64,000 bases of DNA from Henckelia pumila. Lineage: Eukaryota; Streptophyta; Magnoliopsida; Lamiales; Gesneriaceae. Where the stretch lies: assembly GCF_033568475.1 (NCBI RefSeq), contig NC_133122.1, positions 72,191,442 to 72,255,441 of the forward strand. Reading direction: 5' to 3'. Position numbers and translations under genes: made by a program. The notes under the pieces were generated by a model. The model was not told where the DNA came from, searched no databases, and worked only from the letters and a program-made list of their open reading frames with translations. Below are positions 11,063 through 23,594 of this stretch, in pieces (the first letter of the stretch is position 1; every line of letters starts with the position of its first letter).

Positions 11063-12571
11063 ATGTCTCCCCGACCAGCACCGAGAGTTAGGCAGACATT
11101 GGCTACGAATCAGCCTGAACAGACAAATGCTGCACAGGTCCCAGTGACAGTGTCCGAACATGGACAGGGTAGTACGTCTACTGACGAGTTCAGCGATGCT
11201 AATCCGATGGAGAAACTTCTGAAATGATTCTAGTCATTTAAACCACCAAAGTTGCAAGGAACAGAGAATGCTATAGAATGTGAGAACTGGCTGGAAGATA
11301 TTGAGCAGTTATTTGAGTCCATTGACTATACAGATGATCGTCGTGTGAGACTGATAATTCATCAACTGCATGGCCTTGCCAAGAGTTGGTGGATAGCGAC
11401 GAAGAGAGCACTGAAAAACCAAGGTACTGTTATTACCTGGTCTGTATTTCGAACTGCTTTCTATCAGCGTTTCTTTCCTATGTCTTATCGCAAGGACAAA
11501 GGAGCAGAGTTTGCAAGTTTGCAACAGGGACAATTGAATATTGAAGAATATGTTGCCAAATTCACTAGTCTGTTGAATTTTGCACCACATATCGCTGTTA
11601 GTGACGAAGCTCAAGCCGATCAAGTCATCAATGGCTTGAATCCTGAGGTGTTTACACTGGTGAATTCGGGAAGCCCGAATACCTTTGCTGATGCTCTGAA
11701 TCGAGTAAAGGGGACTGAAGCAGGGATACTAAAACAACGAGAAGCACAGTTTGTGCCACAGCCAGTGAGACAACCACAAGAACAGCCACAGATTCCACAG
11801 CCACCTCGATTTGAAGCTGGAGGTAGCAGCAGTGGAAAGAAAAATTTCTTCAAGGGTAAGAGCAAACAGTTCAAGAGATCAGGTGGTGGTAGCTCTTCTA
11901 GTTCTAGTGGATCTCGACAGTCTAGAGCTGGACAGAAGTCTGATGTATATTGCACCAAATGTGGAGGTCGCCATACTGATGAACAATGCCGAGGTGTATT
12001 TGGTAGCTGCCACATTTGCAACAAGATGGGACACTTTGCAAGAATGTGTCCACAATGAGGATCTGAAGGTGCACAGGGTGTAGGAGCATCGAGACCGATG
12101 GGTCAATCTACATATTCAGTTCACTCTTTTTAACCACAGCCTGCCGCACCGAGTAGAGGAGGAGGTCAGACGGTGAATCAACCTCCAAGGCAACAAGCAA
12201 GGGTGTTTGCATTGACTGAGGAGCAAGCACAAGCAGCACCAGATGATGTGATTGCAGGTAACTGTTCTCTTTATGGTTATCCTGCTTATGTCTTATTTGA
12301 TACTGGTGCGTTGCATACTTTTATATCTGAGCAGTTTGTTGCATTGCATTCATTACCTGTTGAGCCCTTAGCTACTGTTGTATCTATTTCATCACCTCTG
12401 GGTCGAGGTATTGTATCAGTGAAGTCTGTACGAAATTATATATTACAGTGTGAGGGGCATGAGATTGAGCTTGATTGTATTATACTCGGTTTGTCTGATT
12501 TTGATTGCATAATCGGTATTGATATACTAACCAAGTACAGAGCTACAGTAGACTGTTTTCAGAAGTTGTGA
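11063..12571 (+). pseudogene. Gypsy gag and protease region, with stop codons
   Basis: The frame starts MSPRPAPRV. It contains the retrotransposon gag domain (about 11250-11640), a Ser/Lys-rich linker, two Cys-rich knuckles (CTKCGGRHTDEQC and CHICNKMGHFARMC, near 11950-12055), and an aspartic protease with the active-site DTGA (about 12300) and FISEQF. Four in-frame stops break it: TGA 11225, TAG 11231, TGA 12056 and TAA 12131. By family comparison each is explained by a C-to-T change in CGA, CAG, CGA and CAA. At about 12560-12568 one base is missing, so pol is read in a different frame. Confidence 0.9.
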
Positions 12572-15500
12572 AGTTCAGACCTGATATGGCTGATGAATGG
12601 AAATTTTATGGTAAGGGATCAAGATCTAAAATTCCATTGATATCTGTTATTGCTATGACTGAGTTGTTACAGAAAGGAGCAGAGGGATTTCTGATCTATG
12701 CTGTTGATGTATTGAAGACTAGTCCGACACTGACTGATATACCGGTGGTGAGTGAGTTTGCAGATGTATTCCCTGATGAGATTCCAGGACTGCCACCGTA
12801 TCGAGAGGTAGATTTCAGTATTGAATTGATGCCAGGTACACAGCCGATATCAAAAGCACCTTACCGTATGACACCGATTGAATTGAAAGAACTGAAAGAC
12901 CAACTCGAAGATTTGTTAGCCAAGGGTTATATCAGACCGAGCGTCTCTCCTTGGGGTGCTCCAGTATTGTTTGCTAGAAAGAAGGACGGATCGATGAGAC
13001 TATGTATTGACTACCGGCAATTGAACAAAGCAATGGTAAAGAATCGCTATCCTTTACCTCGTATCGATGATTTATTTGATCAATTGCAGGGATCGTCAGT
13101 ATATTCGAAGATTGATTTGCGATCCGGATATCATCAACTGAGGGTTAGAGACGAAGATATTCCTAAGACTGCATTTAGAACCAGGTATGGTCATTATGAA
13201 TTCATAGTCATGCCTTTTGATCTAACGAATGCACCAGCAGTGTTTATGGGATTGATGAATAGGGTATTTCAAAGATATCTAGATGATTTCGTGATCATAT
13301 TTATCGATGATATCTTGATTTATTCTAAGAACATGTGTGAACATACTGATCATCTCCGAATTGTATTGAGAACGTTACGAGAAGAAAAATTATATGCCAA
13401 GTTATCCAAATGTGAGTTTTGGTTGCAGCAAGTCGTGTTTCTTGGCCATATAATATCAGGAGATGGTATATCAGTGGATCCAAGCAAAGTAGAAGCTGTG
13501 ATCAGTTGGCAAAGACCGACGTCTGTACCAGAAATTCGAAGTTTTATGGGCTTAGCTGGTTATTATCGTCGATTCATTCGAGATTTTTCATCTATAGCGA
13601 AGCCTATTACACAGCTTACACAGAAGAATGCACCATTTGTTTGGTCTGAGGCATGTGAAAGGAGTTTTGTTGAACTGAAAAAGAGATTGACTACTGCGCC
13701 AGTGTTGACAATCCCTAAAGGTACTGGTGATTTTGTTGTTTATTGTGATGCTTCTCACCAGGGTTTGGGATGTATTTTAATGCAGAAAGGACATGTTGTT
13801 GCTTATGCTTCTCGACAACTGAAACCACATGAGATTAGGTATCTGATTCATGATCTTGAATTGGCTGCTATCGTTTTTGCATTGAAGATTTGGAGACATT
13901 ATTTATACGGCGAGAAGTTTGAAATCTTTTCTGATCATAAAAGTCTGAAGTATCTATTCTCACAATCTGAATTGAACATGAGACAACGACGATGGCTTGA
14001 TTTATTGAAGGATTTTGATTGTGAAATCAAATACTATCCGGGAAAATCTAACGCAGCAGCAGATGCCCTAAGTAGAAAAGTATGTGCTCTATCTTTATCT
14101 ACTATAGGTGTATCTAGTTTGATTGAGAATTGTTGTGTTTCTGGGTATGTATTTGAGACAGATAGAAGGCCAATGAGAGTGTATACAATTAGTGCTGAGC
14201 CAGAGTTATTGATTCGTATCAAAGAAGCACAGAAAGCTGATCAGAGTATACAGAAATCGATTGAAATGATCAAATCAGGACATCAGTCTGAGTACAAGGT
14301 TAGTGATGACGATATCTTGTATGTAAATAACCGAATAGTTGTTCCTAATATTATAGATTTGAGACAGAATATACTGAAAGAAGCTCATTGTAGTCGCTTT
14401 AGTGTACACCCTGGAGGCAGAAAGATGTACAATGACTTGAAGAGTCAGTACTGGTGGAAGCAAATGAAGTCTGATGTGACTGAATTTGTATCTAAATGTT
14501 TGAATTGCCAACAGGTGAAAGCTGAAAGAAAGAAACCGGGTGGCTTATTACAGAGTTTATCAATTCCTGAATGGAAATGGGATCACATTTCCATGGACTT
14601 TGTAACGAAGTTACTGCGATCATCTCGAGGATGCGATGCTGTTTGGGTGATCATCGACAGGTTGACGAAATCTGCGTGCTTTATTCCTTATCGAATGACT
14701 TATCGTCATGATCAAATGGCGGATCTCTATATTCGAGAAGTGGTAAGACTACACGGTGTGCCAAAGTCGATTGTATCTGACCGAGATCCGAGGTTTACTT
14801 CGCACTTTTGGCATAGCCTACAGGAAGCTCTATGTACGCGTTTACATTTGAGTACTGCTTGCCATCCTCAAACCGACGGTCAATCTGAACGAACAATTCA
14901 GACGCTTGAGGATATGCTTAGAGCTGTAGTACTTGATTTTGGTGTTACATGGAAAAATTCTATACCACTCGTGGAATTTTCTTATAATAACAGTTATCAG
15001 ACGAGTATAGAGATGGCACCATTCGAAGCGTTATATGGGAAGAAGTGTCGATCGCCTTTGTATTGGGATGATGTTTCTGAGGTACCTGAGTTAGGGCCAG
15101 ATATGATCAGACAGATGACTGAAAAGGTGAAACTGATACAACAGAGAATAAGAACAGCACAGCACAGACAAACCAGATATGCGAATGTACGACGACGGCC
15201 GTTATCATTTGATCAGGGAGATAGAGTGTTTCTGAAGATTTCACCATTCAGAGGCACCATTCGATTTGGAAAACGAGGGAAGTTATCTCCGAGGTATATT
15301 GGGCCGTATGAGATTCTCGAGAAGATAGGCAATCTAGCTTATCGACTCGCTCTTCCTATGTCTTTATCTGGAATACATGATGTCTTTCATGTATCGATGT
15401 TGAGGAAGTACATATCTGATGCATCTCATGTGATTCAGTCCGATGAAGCTGAATTGGATGACACTCTTAGTTATTTCGAGCAACCAATTCAGGTTCTTGA

Positions 15501-15633
15501 TAAAAAGACGAAGCAACTCCGAACGAAGACCATTCCATTGGTGAAGATTCAATGGAGTAGACACGGAGTTGAAGAAGCAACCTGGAAAGTCGAAGAAGAT
15601 ATGAAGCAACGATTTCCTTACTTATTTCATTGA
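12568..15633 (+). pseudogene. Gypsy pol: reverse transcriptase, RNase H, integrase, chromodomain-like tail
   Basis: This open frame of 1021 codons is cut off from gag-protease by the frameshift near 12565. In order it has: the RT domain with [20 protein letters not shown] and the catalytic FIDD box; RNase H with [10 protein letters not shown] and THDLELAA-like HDLELAA; the integrase zinc finger (HPGG...CLNCQQ); and the integrase core with MDF, SDRDPRF and [10 protein letters not shown], giving the D,D,E residues. The C-terminus ([15 protein letters not shown]) matches the chromodomain-type tail of Tekay-like elements. One oddity is PFDLTNAP, where the family usually has PFGLTNAP. The frame itself is uninterrupted, but with no intact gag-protease fusion it is probably not functional. 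Confidence 0.9.
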
Positions 15634-15732
15634 TGTGAGTTTTTATTCAGTTTTCAGTTATTCTTTATTCTTATGAGCATGCGGACTGCATATCTATACT
15701 GTTTATGAATTCGAGGACGAACTCATGTCTTA

Positions 15733-15744
15733 GTGGGGGAGAAA
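15733..15744 (+). other. Polypurine tract of the gypsy element
   Basis: GTGGGGGAGAAA directly abuts the 3' LTR start (TGTAAGG). It is the expected primer for plus-strand synthesis. Confidence 0.85.
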
Positions 15745-17709
15745 TGTAAGGCCCGGGATTAATTAGAGATTAATCCGAATTTATTTAGTTTTAATCCGAG
15801 TATATTTAATTTGGGAATATTTAGAGTTTTGATTTAAATTCTAATATTCTTAAATTATTTAGGATTGAAATTGAATTAAAATAATGGCCGAGGACCAAAT
15901 TACAATTATTGAAGAGTTGAGGGACCAAATTGCAATTCTCTTATAACTTATCAGATTTTAAGTGTAAGAGTCAGCTTATGCAACGTGTAAGCATGGAATT
16001 TTGTTCAGAATTTTGAAGCTAAGAACAGAGAGCTCGATTTCTAGCTTTCATTTTTTTTTGAGTTTTTGATCTTCAAAACCATGTAACTTTTGAACCGGGT
16101 ATCTGATTTCGATTCCGAAAAGTGTTCTGGAATCTTTACGACAAGGGCTTTGATTTGGTGTAAGATTTTATATCTTTTAGCATGGTTTGAATTTCGAAAA
16201 TTGACAGATATCATATATTGAGTTTTCAATCATGTTTTGCAATTTGTATTGCATCTAGTTTCGACACCGGATCAAAGTTGGATGATTGAAGGGATTGATT
16301 ATGATTTGTAGCATGTATATCGATGATTATAGCTGTTGTTATGATTTTATGCTATTGAATTTGATAAAATATATGCTGATATATGAGTTTGAGTTACAAG
16401 TTTCAAAGTCGGGATTACGTCGGTTACCGATTTGGAATCGCTACGTCGTTTAATCGAGTTTTGGACCTATTTTGATAGCCGAATTCTGAGTTGAACTTGT
16501 TATTGAGATGTTATGAATGTTATAGTATTTTTCTTATTCAGTTTCAGTTGAGTTTGAATGATAAACGACACAGGACGCCGACTTGAACGAATGAAGAAAG
16601 AGTTGAGGTTTGAAATGCGATTGATTGATGAATTCTTGATGGTTTTGACTCGTTTCTGAACTGATAGATTGATATGAAGTTTGATATATGTATTTTGATT
16701 ATATCTCGCAGATTTGAAGAGTTCAGAACCTCGATAAATGAAGGTATAATGACGACATCGTGAAGTAGGGACTTTGAAACTCAAGAACGATTATCTTTGA
16801 GTTGGCCCGCAAAAATCACATATTTGTTTATGTTTTGATTTGATTGTGGTGTTTTCGATCCATCTCAGGTAGTGGATCTTTAAATTTGAGTTGATATGAT
16901 TTTATATCGAATTGATTCTAAGCCAAGGTTGCGGTTAACCTTATTTGCGAGTCGTTTACGAATTCGTTAGATGGATATCCATGTCAAGATCATTTATGAA
17001 TCTTGATGGCTTCGAAGTTATATGAATCAATTCGTAGTTAAAGCATTTGAGTACTCTATTTGTTGAGTTGAGTTTTAAATAGAGTCGATATGATTTATTT
17101 AACGCTTTCAATATGTTGGTTATACTGAGAATTGTATCTCACCGAAGTTATCCGGCTGTTATCTTGTTTTGTATGTGTGCATGACAACAGAGAGGGCAGG
17201 AGCTGATCATCGACGTCATTGACAGCTGGGAGAGAGTCTAGCACGTGAGGACTCGGGTTGTAGATGATGTTTTGAATGTTAGAAGCAAGGAACCTTAGAA
17301 CTTGTTGGTTTTGGAATACATGTATGAAATTTGAGATAGTTTGGGTCGGTTATCGTTCTTTAGCGACTTGGTTGATGTAATAAAATGAATGTATACTTGC
17401 TTGGGACACTGTTTATATGTATAAGCTTGTGTTCATATCAAAACATCAGGTTTGGAAGCTGAAAATTTTTGGGCAAGAAGCTGTCCAGGGCAGCGCCCGA
17501 GCTGCAGAAAACAGCAGCCCGAGCGCGGCCCGGGGAAGAAAGTTGCTCTTCGATTTGAGCATGGCGCGCCCGAGCGGCGCTTTTCAGCCGCTCGAGCGCA
17601 GCCTATTTTAAAAAAAAAAAAATTTCGTTTGTTACAGCTTCGGATGCTTGGTGATTGCTTATTCATTAATTGCCCTTAAGATTTGAGATTAGCAACCCGA
17701 GGCCCCACA
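15745..17709 (+). repeat. 3' LTR of the gypsy element
   Basis: This 1965-bp copy has the same ends as the 5' LTR, plus many scattered substitutions and a shorter T/A-run after the GC island (17587-17620). It is followed by the GTTGT duplication. Confidence 0.95.
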
Positions 17710-19066
17710 GTTGTTAAGCCAACTCCTGTTGCTGATGACTGCTCAAACGAAACGTGGAAATGGTTTAAGGTAAATAGACTCGTGCTTATTAAATTACAAT
17801 GTATCATTTTTCAAATTACCATTTAACTTTGGTATTAGGTATTCATTAATTTTTGCTGTTTTATAAAATTCATAAAACTGATTTGTAATATTAATCATCA
17901 TAGGGCTGTCTTGGCGCGTTGGATGGTACATATGTGACTGTTCAAGTATCAAATAAAGATAAGCCAAGATACCGAACAAGGAAAGGAACAACGGCTATCA
18001 ATGTATTGGCTTTTTGTGAAATGAAGATGAATTTTATATATTCTTTAGTAGGTTGGGAAGGATCAGCTGCAGATGCAAGGGTTCTTCGTGATGCAATTCA
18101 CCGAGAAGATGGGTTAAAAATCCCGAGAGGTAGGTTAGTTTTTATTTTATTAAATTAAACTATCCACTAAATTATGTGAATGATGATGTGTGTTTAATAC
18201 AATTTAGCAGCTAATAAAAATTTATTTTTTTGAGTTTTTATATGTTAATTTTTTTGCATATATATGTTGGATTTAGCCCTGTATTTTATCATTGCAGGTA
18301 GTTACTACCTTTGTGATAATGGATACGCAAATGTGGAAGGATTTCTAACACCATTTAGGAGACAAGATATCATCTTCATGACTGGGCAACTGGAGGTTCA
18401 CTAAACTACAAGGAATACTACAACTCAAAACATTGTCGTGCACGTAATGTCATTGAACGAGCGTTTGGTTTGTTGAAGAGACGTTGGGCAGTACTTAGGA
18501 GCCCAACATTCTACCCTTTGGATGTCCAAAATCATATCATATTAGCATGTATGCACTTACATAATTTCATAAGGTTTGAAATGCATGAAGACCCACTAGA
18601 AGGAGTTGATGATGCACTTCGTGGTGTGGTAGAAGATGTTGAGGAGGATTTTATTGATAACATTGAGTCATCCTCATCTTGGGATTTGTGGAGAGAAAAC
18701 CTTGCATTGTCGATGTATAATAATTAGTATAATAATTTAGATATAACTATTTTGAGTACGTAAATTGTAATATATTTGTGAAGCCTAGTTTGTGTGTGCG
18801 TGACCTATGTTCATCACATGGTGACCTGCTTATGCAATATTTTTTCATATTAGTTTTTTAACTTCATTCAATGTGTGATGCGGTCCTCTCATGTATTTTT
18901 TGATTGTCATGTTTTCATTATTTTTCTTCGTAGTTGATGTATGCTTCCGTTTTTGTATGTAATATAAATTCTATTGTTGTTTATTTATACCATTTATTGA
19001 AGTTACGTTTTGTATTCTTAATTTTGGTAATTTCTTAAGATTTTGCAGTGTTCTAAATCAGTTATC

Positions 19067-20126
19067 ATGGAATTTGGAGCATCTAGCAATACAGTGGGGG
19101 ACAAGGGGAAGAAATCTGACAAAGGAAGGCGAGTGTGGACTTCAGGTGAGGAAGAAGTGTTGATCCAGTCATTGAAAGAAGCAATTACTGGTGGATGGAA
19201 GAGTGAGAACGGTTTCAGATGTGGTTACTTGAATTTCTTAGAGAAAAGATTAATGACCATATTCCCAGGTACGGACTTACGAGGCTGCCCACACATAAAT
19301 TCGAAGATTCATGTATGGAAAAAAACTCATGGCACATTGGCAACATTGCTTAGTAGAAGTGGAATAGGGTGGAACGAGACTAAAAAAATGATAGAGTCAA
19401 CTGATGAAGCATGGGAAGGCTTTGTAAAGGTAAAGGCATATTCATTCATAAAATGCTTGAGTTTGGTAGATAAAAGTGTTTGATTTTTTTTGTCCCATGG
19501 TTCTTTGAGTTGTAATTGTTGAAGTCCATAATTTGTCACTTTTTATGCAGACTGATCCTAATGTTCGTACATGGCGTTACAAGTCATGGCCATATTTTGC
19601 AGATTGGTGTGAAATATTTGGCTATGATCGTGCCAATGGACAACGTTTGTCAAGTTTCACTGCTGCTGTTCAACAAGTGCTAAATGTTCCTGAGGATGTC
19701 ATTGCTGAAATGAACGTTGGATTCGAGCACTTGTTAAATGAGATGGAGGGGGGAAGTGAATCTAACTCAGTTGCAAATCCACCTTCATTCACTACATCAA
19801 CCAGTAAGAAGGCCACTTCAAAGAAACGAAAGCATCCTATTGAAGGGGAAGAACTGTTTGTTGATGCCATCAAGGAATTTACTGTCGTCACAAAGGAAGC
19901 TATTGCTGATCTAGGTAAACGTCTGAGTCAAGACTACGAAATTTCTATGCCTGTTTCAAAGGATGTTCTAGCTGTGCTTCAGACAATTCCTGGCCTGACT
20001 CGTGAAGAGAAACAAATTGCTGCTGAGATTTTGGTCGAAAATCCGAAAAAGTTAGCACTATTTTTCAGCCTTGAAGATGATGAAAAACCGTTGTTCGTCA
20101 AGAGGATTATGAAGATGCAAGGCTAG
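19067..20126 (+). CDS. Myb/SANT-like DNA-binding partner of the Harbinger transposase
   Basis: There are two exons, 19067-19429 and 19551-20126, with a GT...AG phase-0 intron of 121 bp. Together they encode 312 residues. Residues about 25-150 form a Myb/SANT-like domain: RRVWTSGEEEVLIQ, then a GCPHINSKIHVWK helix and the WRYKSWPYFADWCEIFG motif across the splice junction. The rest is Ser/Lys-rich with a basic patch (KKATSKKRKHP) that could be a nuclear localisation signal, then a helical C-terminus. In PIF/Harbinger elements such a protein is needed with the transposase for nuclear import and end binding. I see no stop or frameshift, so this gene outlived its partner. It starts 340 bases after the transposase stop on the same strand. 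A host-gene relative (L10-interacting-Myb type) is an alternative reading. Confidence 0.85.
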
Positions 20127-21514
20127 TGTTGTGGGTGTTGTGGTTATGTTCACATTCTACTCCACTTTTTTTGTATAATGCACATGTAAGTACGGATCTA
20201 AATGTGTTTTGACAGTGGAGAGATTTGATGACATAGTATGCATAGTTATGTTAGGACCACAAGTCTTCCTTGTGAAGTATTTGTCCCTGAAGGGTGGGCC
20301 TTTTGTGTTGTGGAATGTCTTTGTAATCTTTTGGAAAGTACAATTAGTACGTCTAATTTATTCTATCGCACTCTTTTACATACCACCATTAGAATTTATA
20401 TTATTAATTTTCCAACTTGCTACTATTTCGAATTATATGAATTACAGTGACACATGAAAATTTTCAATTCATGTGATACTTTTATAATCATATTATTCAC
20501 CTCAAAAGCATTTTCACGAATCCAAGTTCCGTCTAATGCCACTAGTTACATTGACCGTTCGATGATTACATTGGTGTCTAAAGAACTAAGCCTAATTACA
20601 TATTATAACAAAATGAAATAGAAAGAAGAAAAATATTTTACAAAACTTAAGACTAATTACATATCGATAACAAAATTAAATAGAAAGAAGTAAATTATTT
20701 GTACAAATCAATGCATCCCATAAACATTAATTTTTCCAATACATGATCTCGAGGCCATCCAGTGCTAAATATTTGTTTCTTCTATGTTATAGCCCATTGT
20801 CACTTGAAATCTTAGGTTGTGAGTTGTTCAAGCAATAAAAATTATGGATTAATGCAATATGATATTCCATTGAGTATAACCATTCGTATCATAACAATGC
20901 CAAAATAAAACGTTTTGTTAGACAACCAATCCTTGGACTGCTTTGGAATAACCAGGGTTCACCAAACAAAGTAACATAAATTGCCTCAAATAATCACATG
21001 CGAATAAGGAAAAGCTCTGTGGAATAACCAGGGTTCACCAAACAAAGCAACATATATTGTCTCAAATAATCACATGTGAATAAGGAAAAGCTCTATGGAA
21101 AATCCACCATCACAACTTGATGAGATATCAAGGAATCCAAACAATTCCTGAAGACCAAATTCAAGCTCACAAGAATTTACAACACCCAAAAGCATGTTTA
21201 TTTGAAATACAGCAAACTCAGAATCAAAAATAAAAAATGAACTCACTGATGCAAACATTGTGTATGGACATAATGTTAAATCTAACAATGAGGCAAAAGA
21301 TATATAAACAATATCACTAATACGGTGTAGGAGAACCCTCTTACATAGGCTTTACAAAAACTTGACATTTTTTCAACCAAATATTAACATAAGCCTAACT
21401 TAAACATCCAAACACACCCTATTATATTACCAAAAACCAACTAAATGGGCAGATTACAGGATGCATCCAAAAAAGTGAGGTCCCCTACACCATAACATAT
21501 CATATCTTCACACT
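20127..21514. other. Intergenic part of the Harbinger element
   Basis: No gene is recognised between the Myb/SANT stop and the minus-strand frame ending at 21515. It holds a 76-bp tandem duplication. Near 21405-21415 the minus strand reads AGGGTGTGTTTGGATG, which faintly resembles a Harbinger or MITE end. Confidence 0.4.
20945..21096 (+). repeat. 76-bp tandem duplication, two copies
   Basis: Copies at 20945-21020 and 21021-21096 both begin GGAATAACCAGGGTTCACC and end GGAAAAGCTCT(G/A)T, with a handful of substitutions between them. Confidence 0.9.
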
Positions 21515-21636
21515 TTAGCCACTTTTTTTCACTGGTGAACAGCTAGATTGTGAGCTTTCTATCACATCTTTGCTCACAGCCGATTTCTTTGTTTCACGGC
21601 CAACGGTTGTAAACTCTCCCATCTTCAAGTAGACAT

Positions 21637-23480
21637 TGAAAGAGTGGGTGCCCGGTGAGCCAACTTGTGGCTAAGGGCTTTGATGACTCTTTGTATAAAC
21701 AATCTTTTGTTTAATATAATTTACACTTTTATTAATGGCAATGACTTTATCTTTCTTCATATTGTTATATTGTGATATACTATTGTTGTTTTGATAAAGA
21801 CCTTGAATATACTATAGTGTATGTAAGATGTGGTAGAACATGGAGATGTCTATCATGAAACACATCTTATAGTCACTGTATATTCAAAATTGTTCCTAGT
21901 CGATTGAGCCGTCCGATAATAAGGATAAGGATCGCTCGAGTTTGAGACTAGCATTTGCGATGCAGAGTACCACGTTTCATTGGTAAGGAACATAGAGATG
22001 TTCGAAGCATGCAAATGGATATTCATACGATGAATGATCGAACTACCCTATCCGGACTTTCCAAGTGGTTATCACTTATCGAGTGGATAAAGTCCGCGGT
22101 TTTGGTTGTACACCATTAGTCCTTACTACTTGAAACATCATTGAGACTCTATATGCTAGTACTGTGCTTTGACTCGTTTACCGACTCTATTGGGGTCATC
22201 AGGTGTCGGGATTGGGTACAGTTACAACACATATAGGAGTCGATGCTTTGTTGTCAAGGATTCACCACATACTTGCGAGTGTGGATATCCTATGCGATCT
22301 GAGGAGATATTAGTGTGACGAATCTCTGGCCAGAGTACATGATGTGTTTTAAGAAATGGTTTCTTAGTAACACATGCGATGTCACTATTTGATCTTCAAG
22401 ATGTATTGCATAGTTATCGAATCTCGAACGACTCTCGATATACCAATGGTTGTTGATTCGATCGGGATATATGGATGAAGGGACCGTACTGTACGCTAAC
22501 GAAAATCTATTGGTTCTTGCAGGCACTATCAGTGATACTTAGGGAATCATGGGACGATGTTGCTAGGCGCTCTTACCATGATTCGATGGGCAAGTCGGAA
22601 ATTGTTGTTCCGAGTCACAAGGAGTTGTGAGCCCACGGCTAGTTGTATCCCTGAACCATTGAGGGTCACACAGAGTAATGGATTTTTAATTCCCGTTGAG
22701 ATAGTTAAACTTAAAGAGTTAAATTTAATGAACAAAGAAGTTGGACTTCTTAATTTAGAGTAGAGGAGTAAGATTTCCTAAAATGACATAGGGATGGGCA
22801 TTTTTGGAAATCACTGAATTCGGATTCAAAAAAATTTATCTTGACTTTAAAAGGTGCAGAAATGGTTTCTGTGCACATTGGTGAAATCGGTTTATCAATC
22901 GGAGTCATGATGAATTTTATATTAATTTCTGAACATGCAGGCTTTGCTTGTCGGGCTTGAACTTATGACTAATGGGCCCTAAGCTGTTAGTGGCCTACAT
23001 TATAAATAATTTATTGCAGTACGGAAATTAGACACAACAGGTCAAAAATTTTCGAAAACCCTAAGTATTTTCTCTGAAGTGGCCGCCCCCCTTCCCCTCT
23101 GCTCGGTAAAATCCAGCCTGTGAATTTTGAATTACAGTCTGGTTTAACGGATCAAATTCGTTAATTCTCTTCGTAGAAACTTCTGATAGATTTTCTAGTG
23201 CAATATATCAGAGGGATTAAATATCCGTTCGTGGACCTGATTGAAGAACAGTTCGTCCATCAGTTCCAGGGATATACAACAAGAGCAGAGCAATCTGTTG
23301 GTGTCCATAATCTCGCTTCGAGATTGGAGGTAAAAATTTATAATTGTTATTTAATTTTTACACACACAATTTAATCGTTAAGTTTTGATACCCATTATGG
23401 AATCGTTCCATATAAAATTTTTAAACTTCCGCTGCACCGGGTATCAATTCTGATTGATCTGATCGCCGCGTTCTCCAACA
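21637..23480 (+). repeat. 5' LTR of copia E1
   Basis: The LTR is TG...CA, 1844 bp. A TATA-like TATAAATAAT lies at 23001-23010, so R would begin about 23030. The run GGGTGCCCGG near the start and GCACCGGGTATC near the end are conserved in E3 and E4. Confidence 0.95.
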
Positions 23481-23481
23481 G

Positions 23482-23497
23482 TGGTATCAAAGCCAGG
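23482..23497 (+). other. Primer-binding site of copia E1
   Basis: TGGTATCAAAGCCAGG starts one base after the LTR and matches the initiator-methionine tRNA site with one difference (A for G at position 9). Confidence 0.85.
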
Positions 23498-23594
23498 TTG
23501 CTCAGATCAAGCGATTAAATTAATCGATTGTACAAAAATTTGTAAGCCTCGGTTTTTGAAACAAAATAAATATTTTAAAAATAAAAAAAAAAAA

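Larger units (their letters stand above)
8817..17709 (+). mobile_element. Ty3/gypsy (chromovirus, Tekay-like) LTR retrotransposon
   Basis: The element is complete: 5' LTR (8817-10787), primer-binding site, gag-protease, pol with a chromodomain-like C-terminus, purine tract and 3' LTR (15745-17709). Both LTRs start TGTAAGGCCCGGG and end CCCCACA. The 5-bp duplication GTTGT flanks it (8812-8816 and 17710-17714). It sits in the transposase reading frame, and excision of one duplication plus the element restores the frame. By eye the LTR pair differs at a few tens of positions, more than the copia pairs in this window, so it is probably older than they are. Confidence 0.95.
8348..18727 (+). pseudogene. 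Harbinger DDE transposase, frameshifted and split by a gypsy element
   Basis: The N-terminal part (8461-8816) has a basic run (RRRQRR) and a helix-rich domain with FARLCYLLN. The frame stops at the gypsy target site and resumes at 17710-17769. An intron (17770-17903) precedes the exon with GALDGTYV (catalytic Asp, 17922-17924) and SAADARVL (second Asp, about 18072). A second intron is 18130-18297. The last exon has YYLCDNGYAN, then NVIERAFG (catalytic Glu, 18455-18457), and ends MYNN at 18727. The DDE triad is present. A one-base deletion near 18357-18365 shifts the frame inside the catalytic domain. The likely ATG (8348) is out of frame with the body across an A-run at about 8457-8464. It is therefore dead even without the gypsy insertion, unless the A-run is an assembly error. 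Confidence 0.85.

Noticed and set aside
21400..21420. Alternative right end of the Harbinger element (minus strand AGGGTGTGTTTGGATG)
   Set aside because: It matches the left end less well than 33305-33330, with only about 9 of 16 bases, and no clear duplication. It is not fully excluded.
22290..22763. Frames in the copia LTRs on both strands, recurring at each LTR
   Set aside because: LTR sequence, found in every copy, with no recognisable protein.
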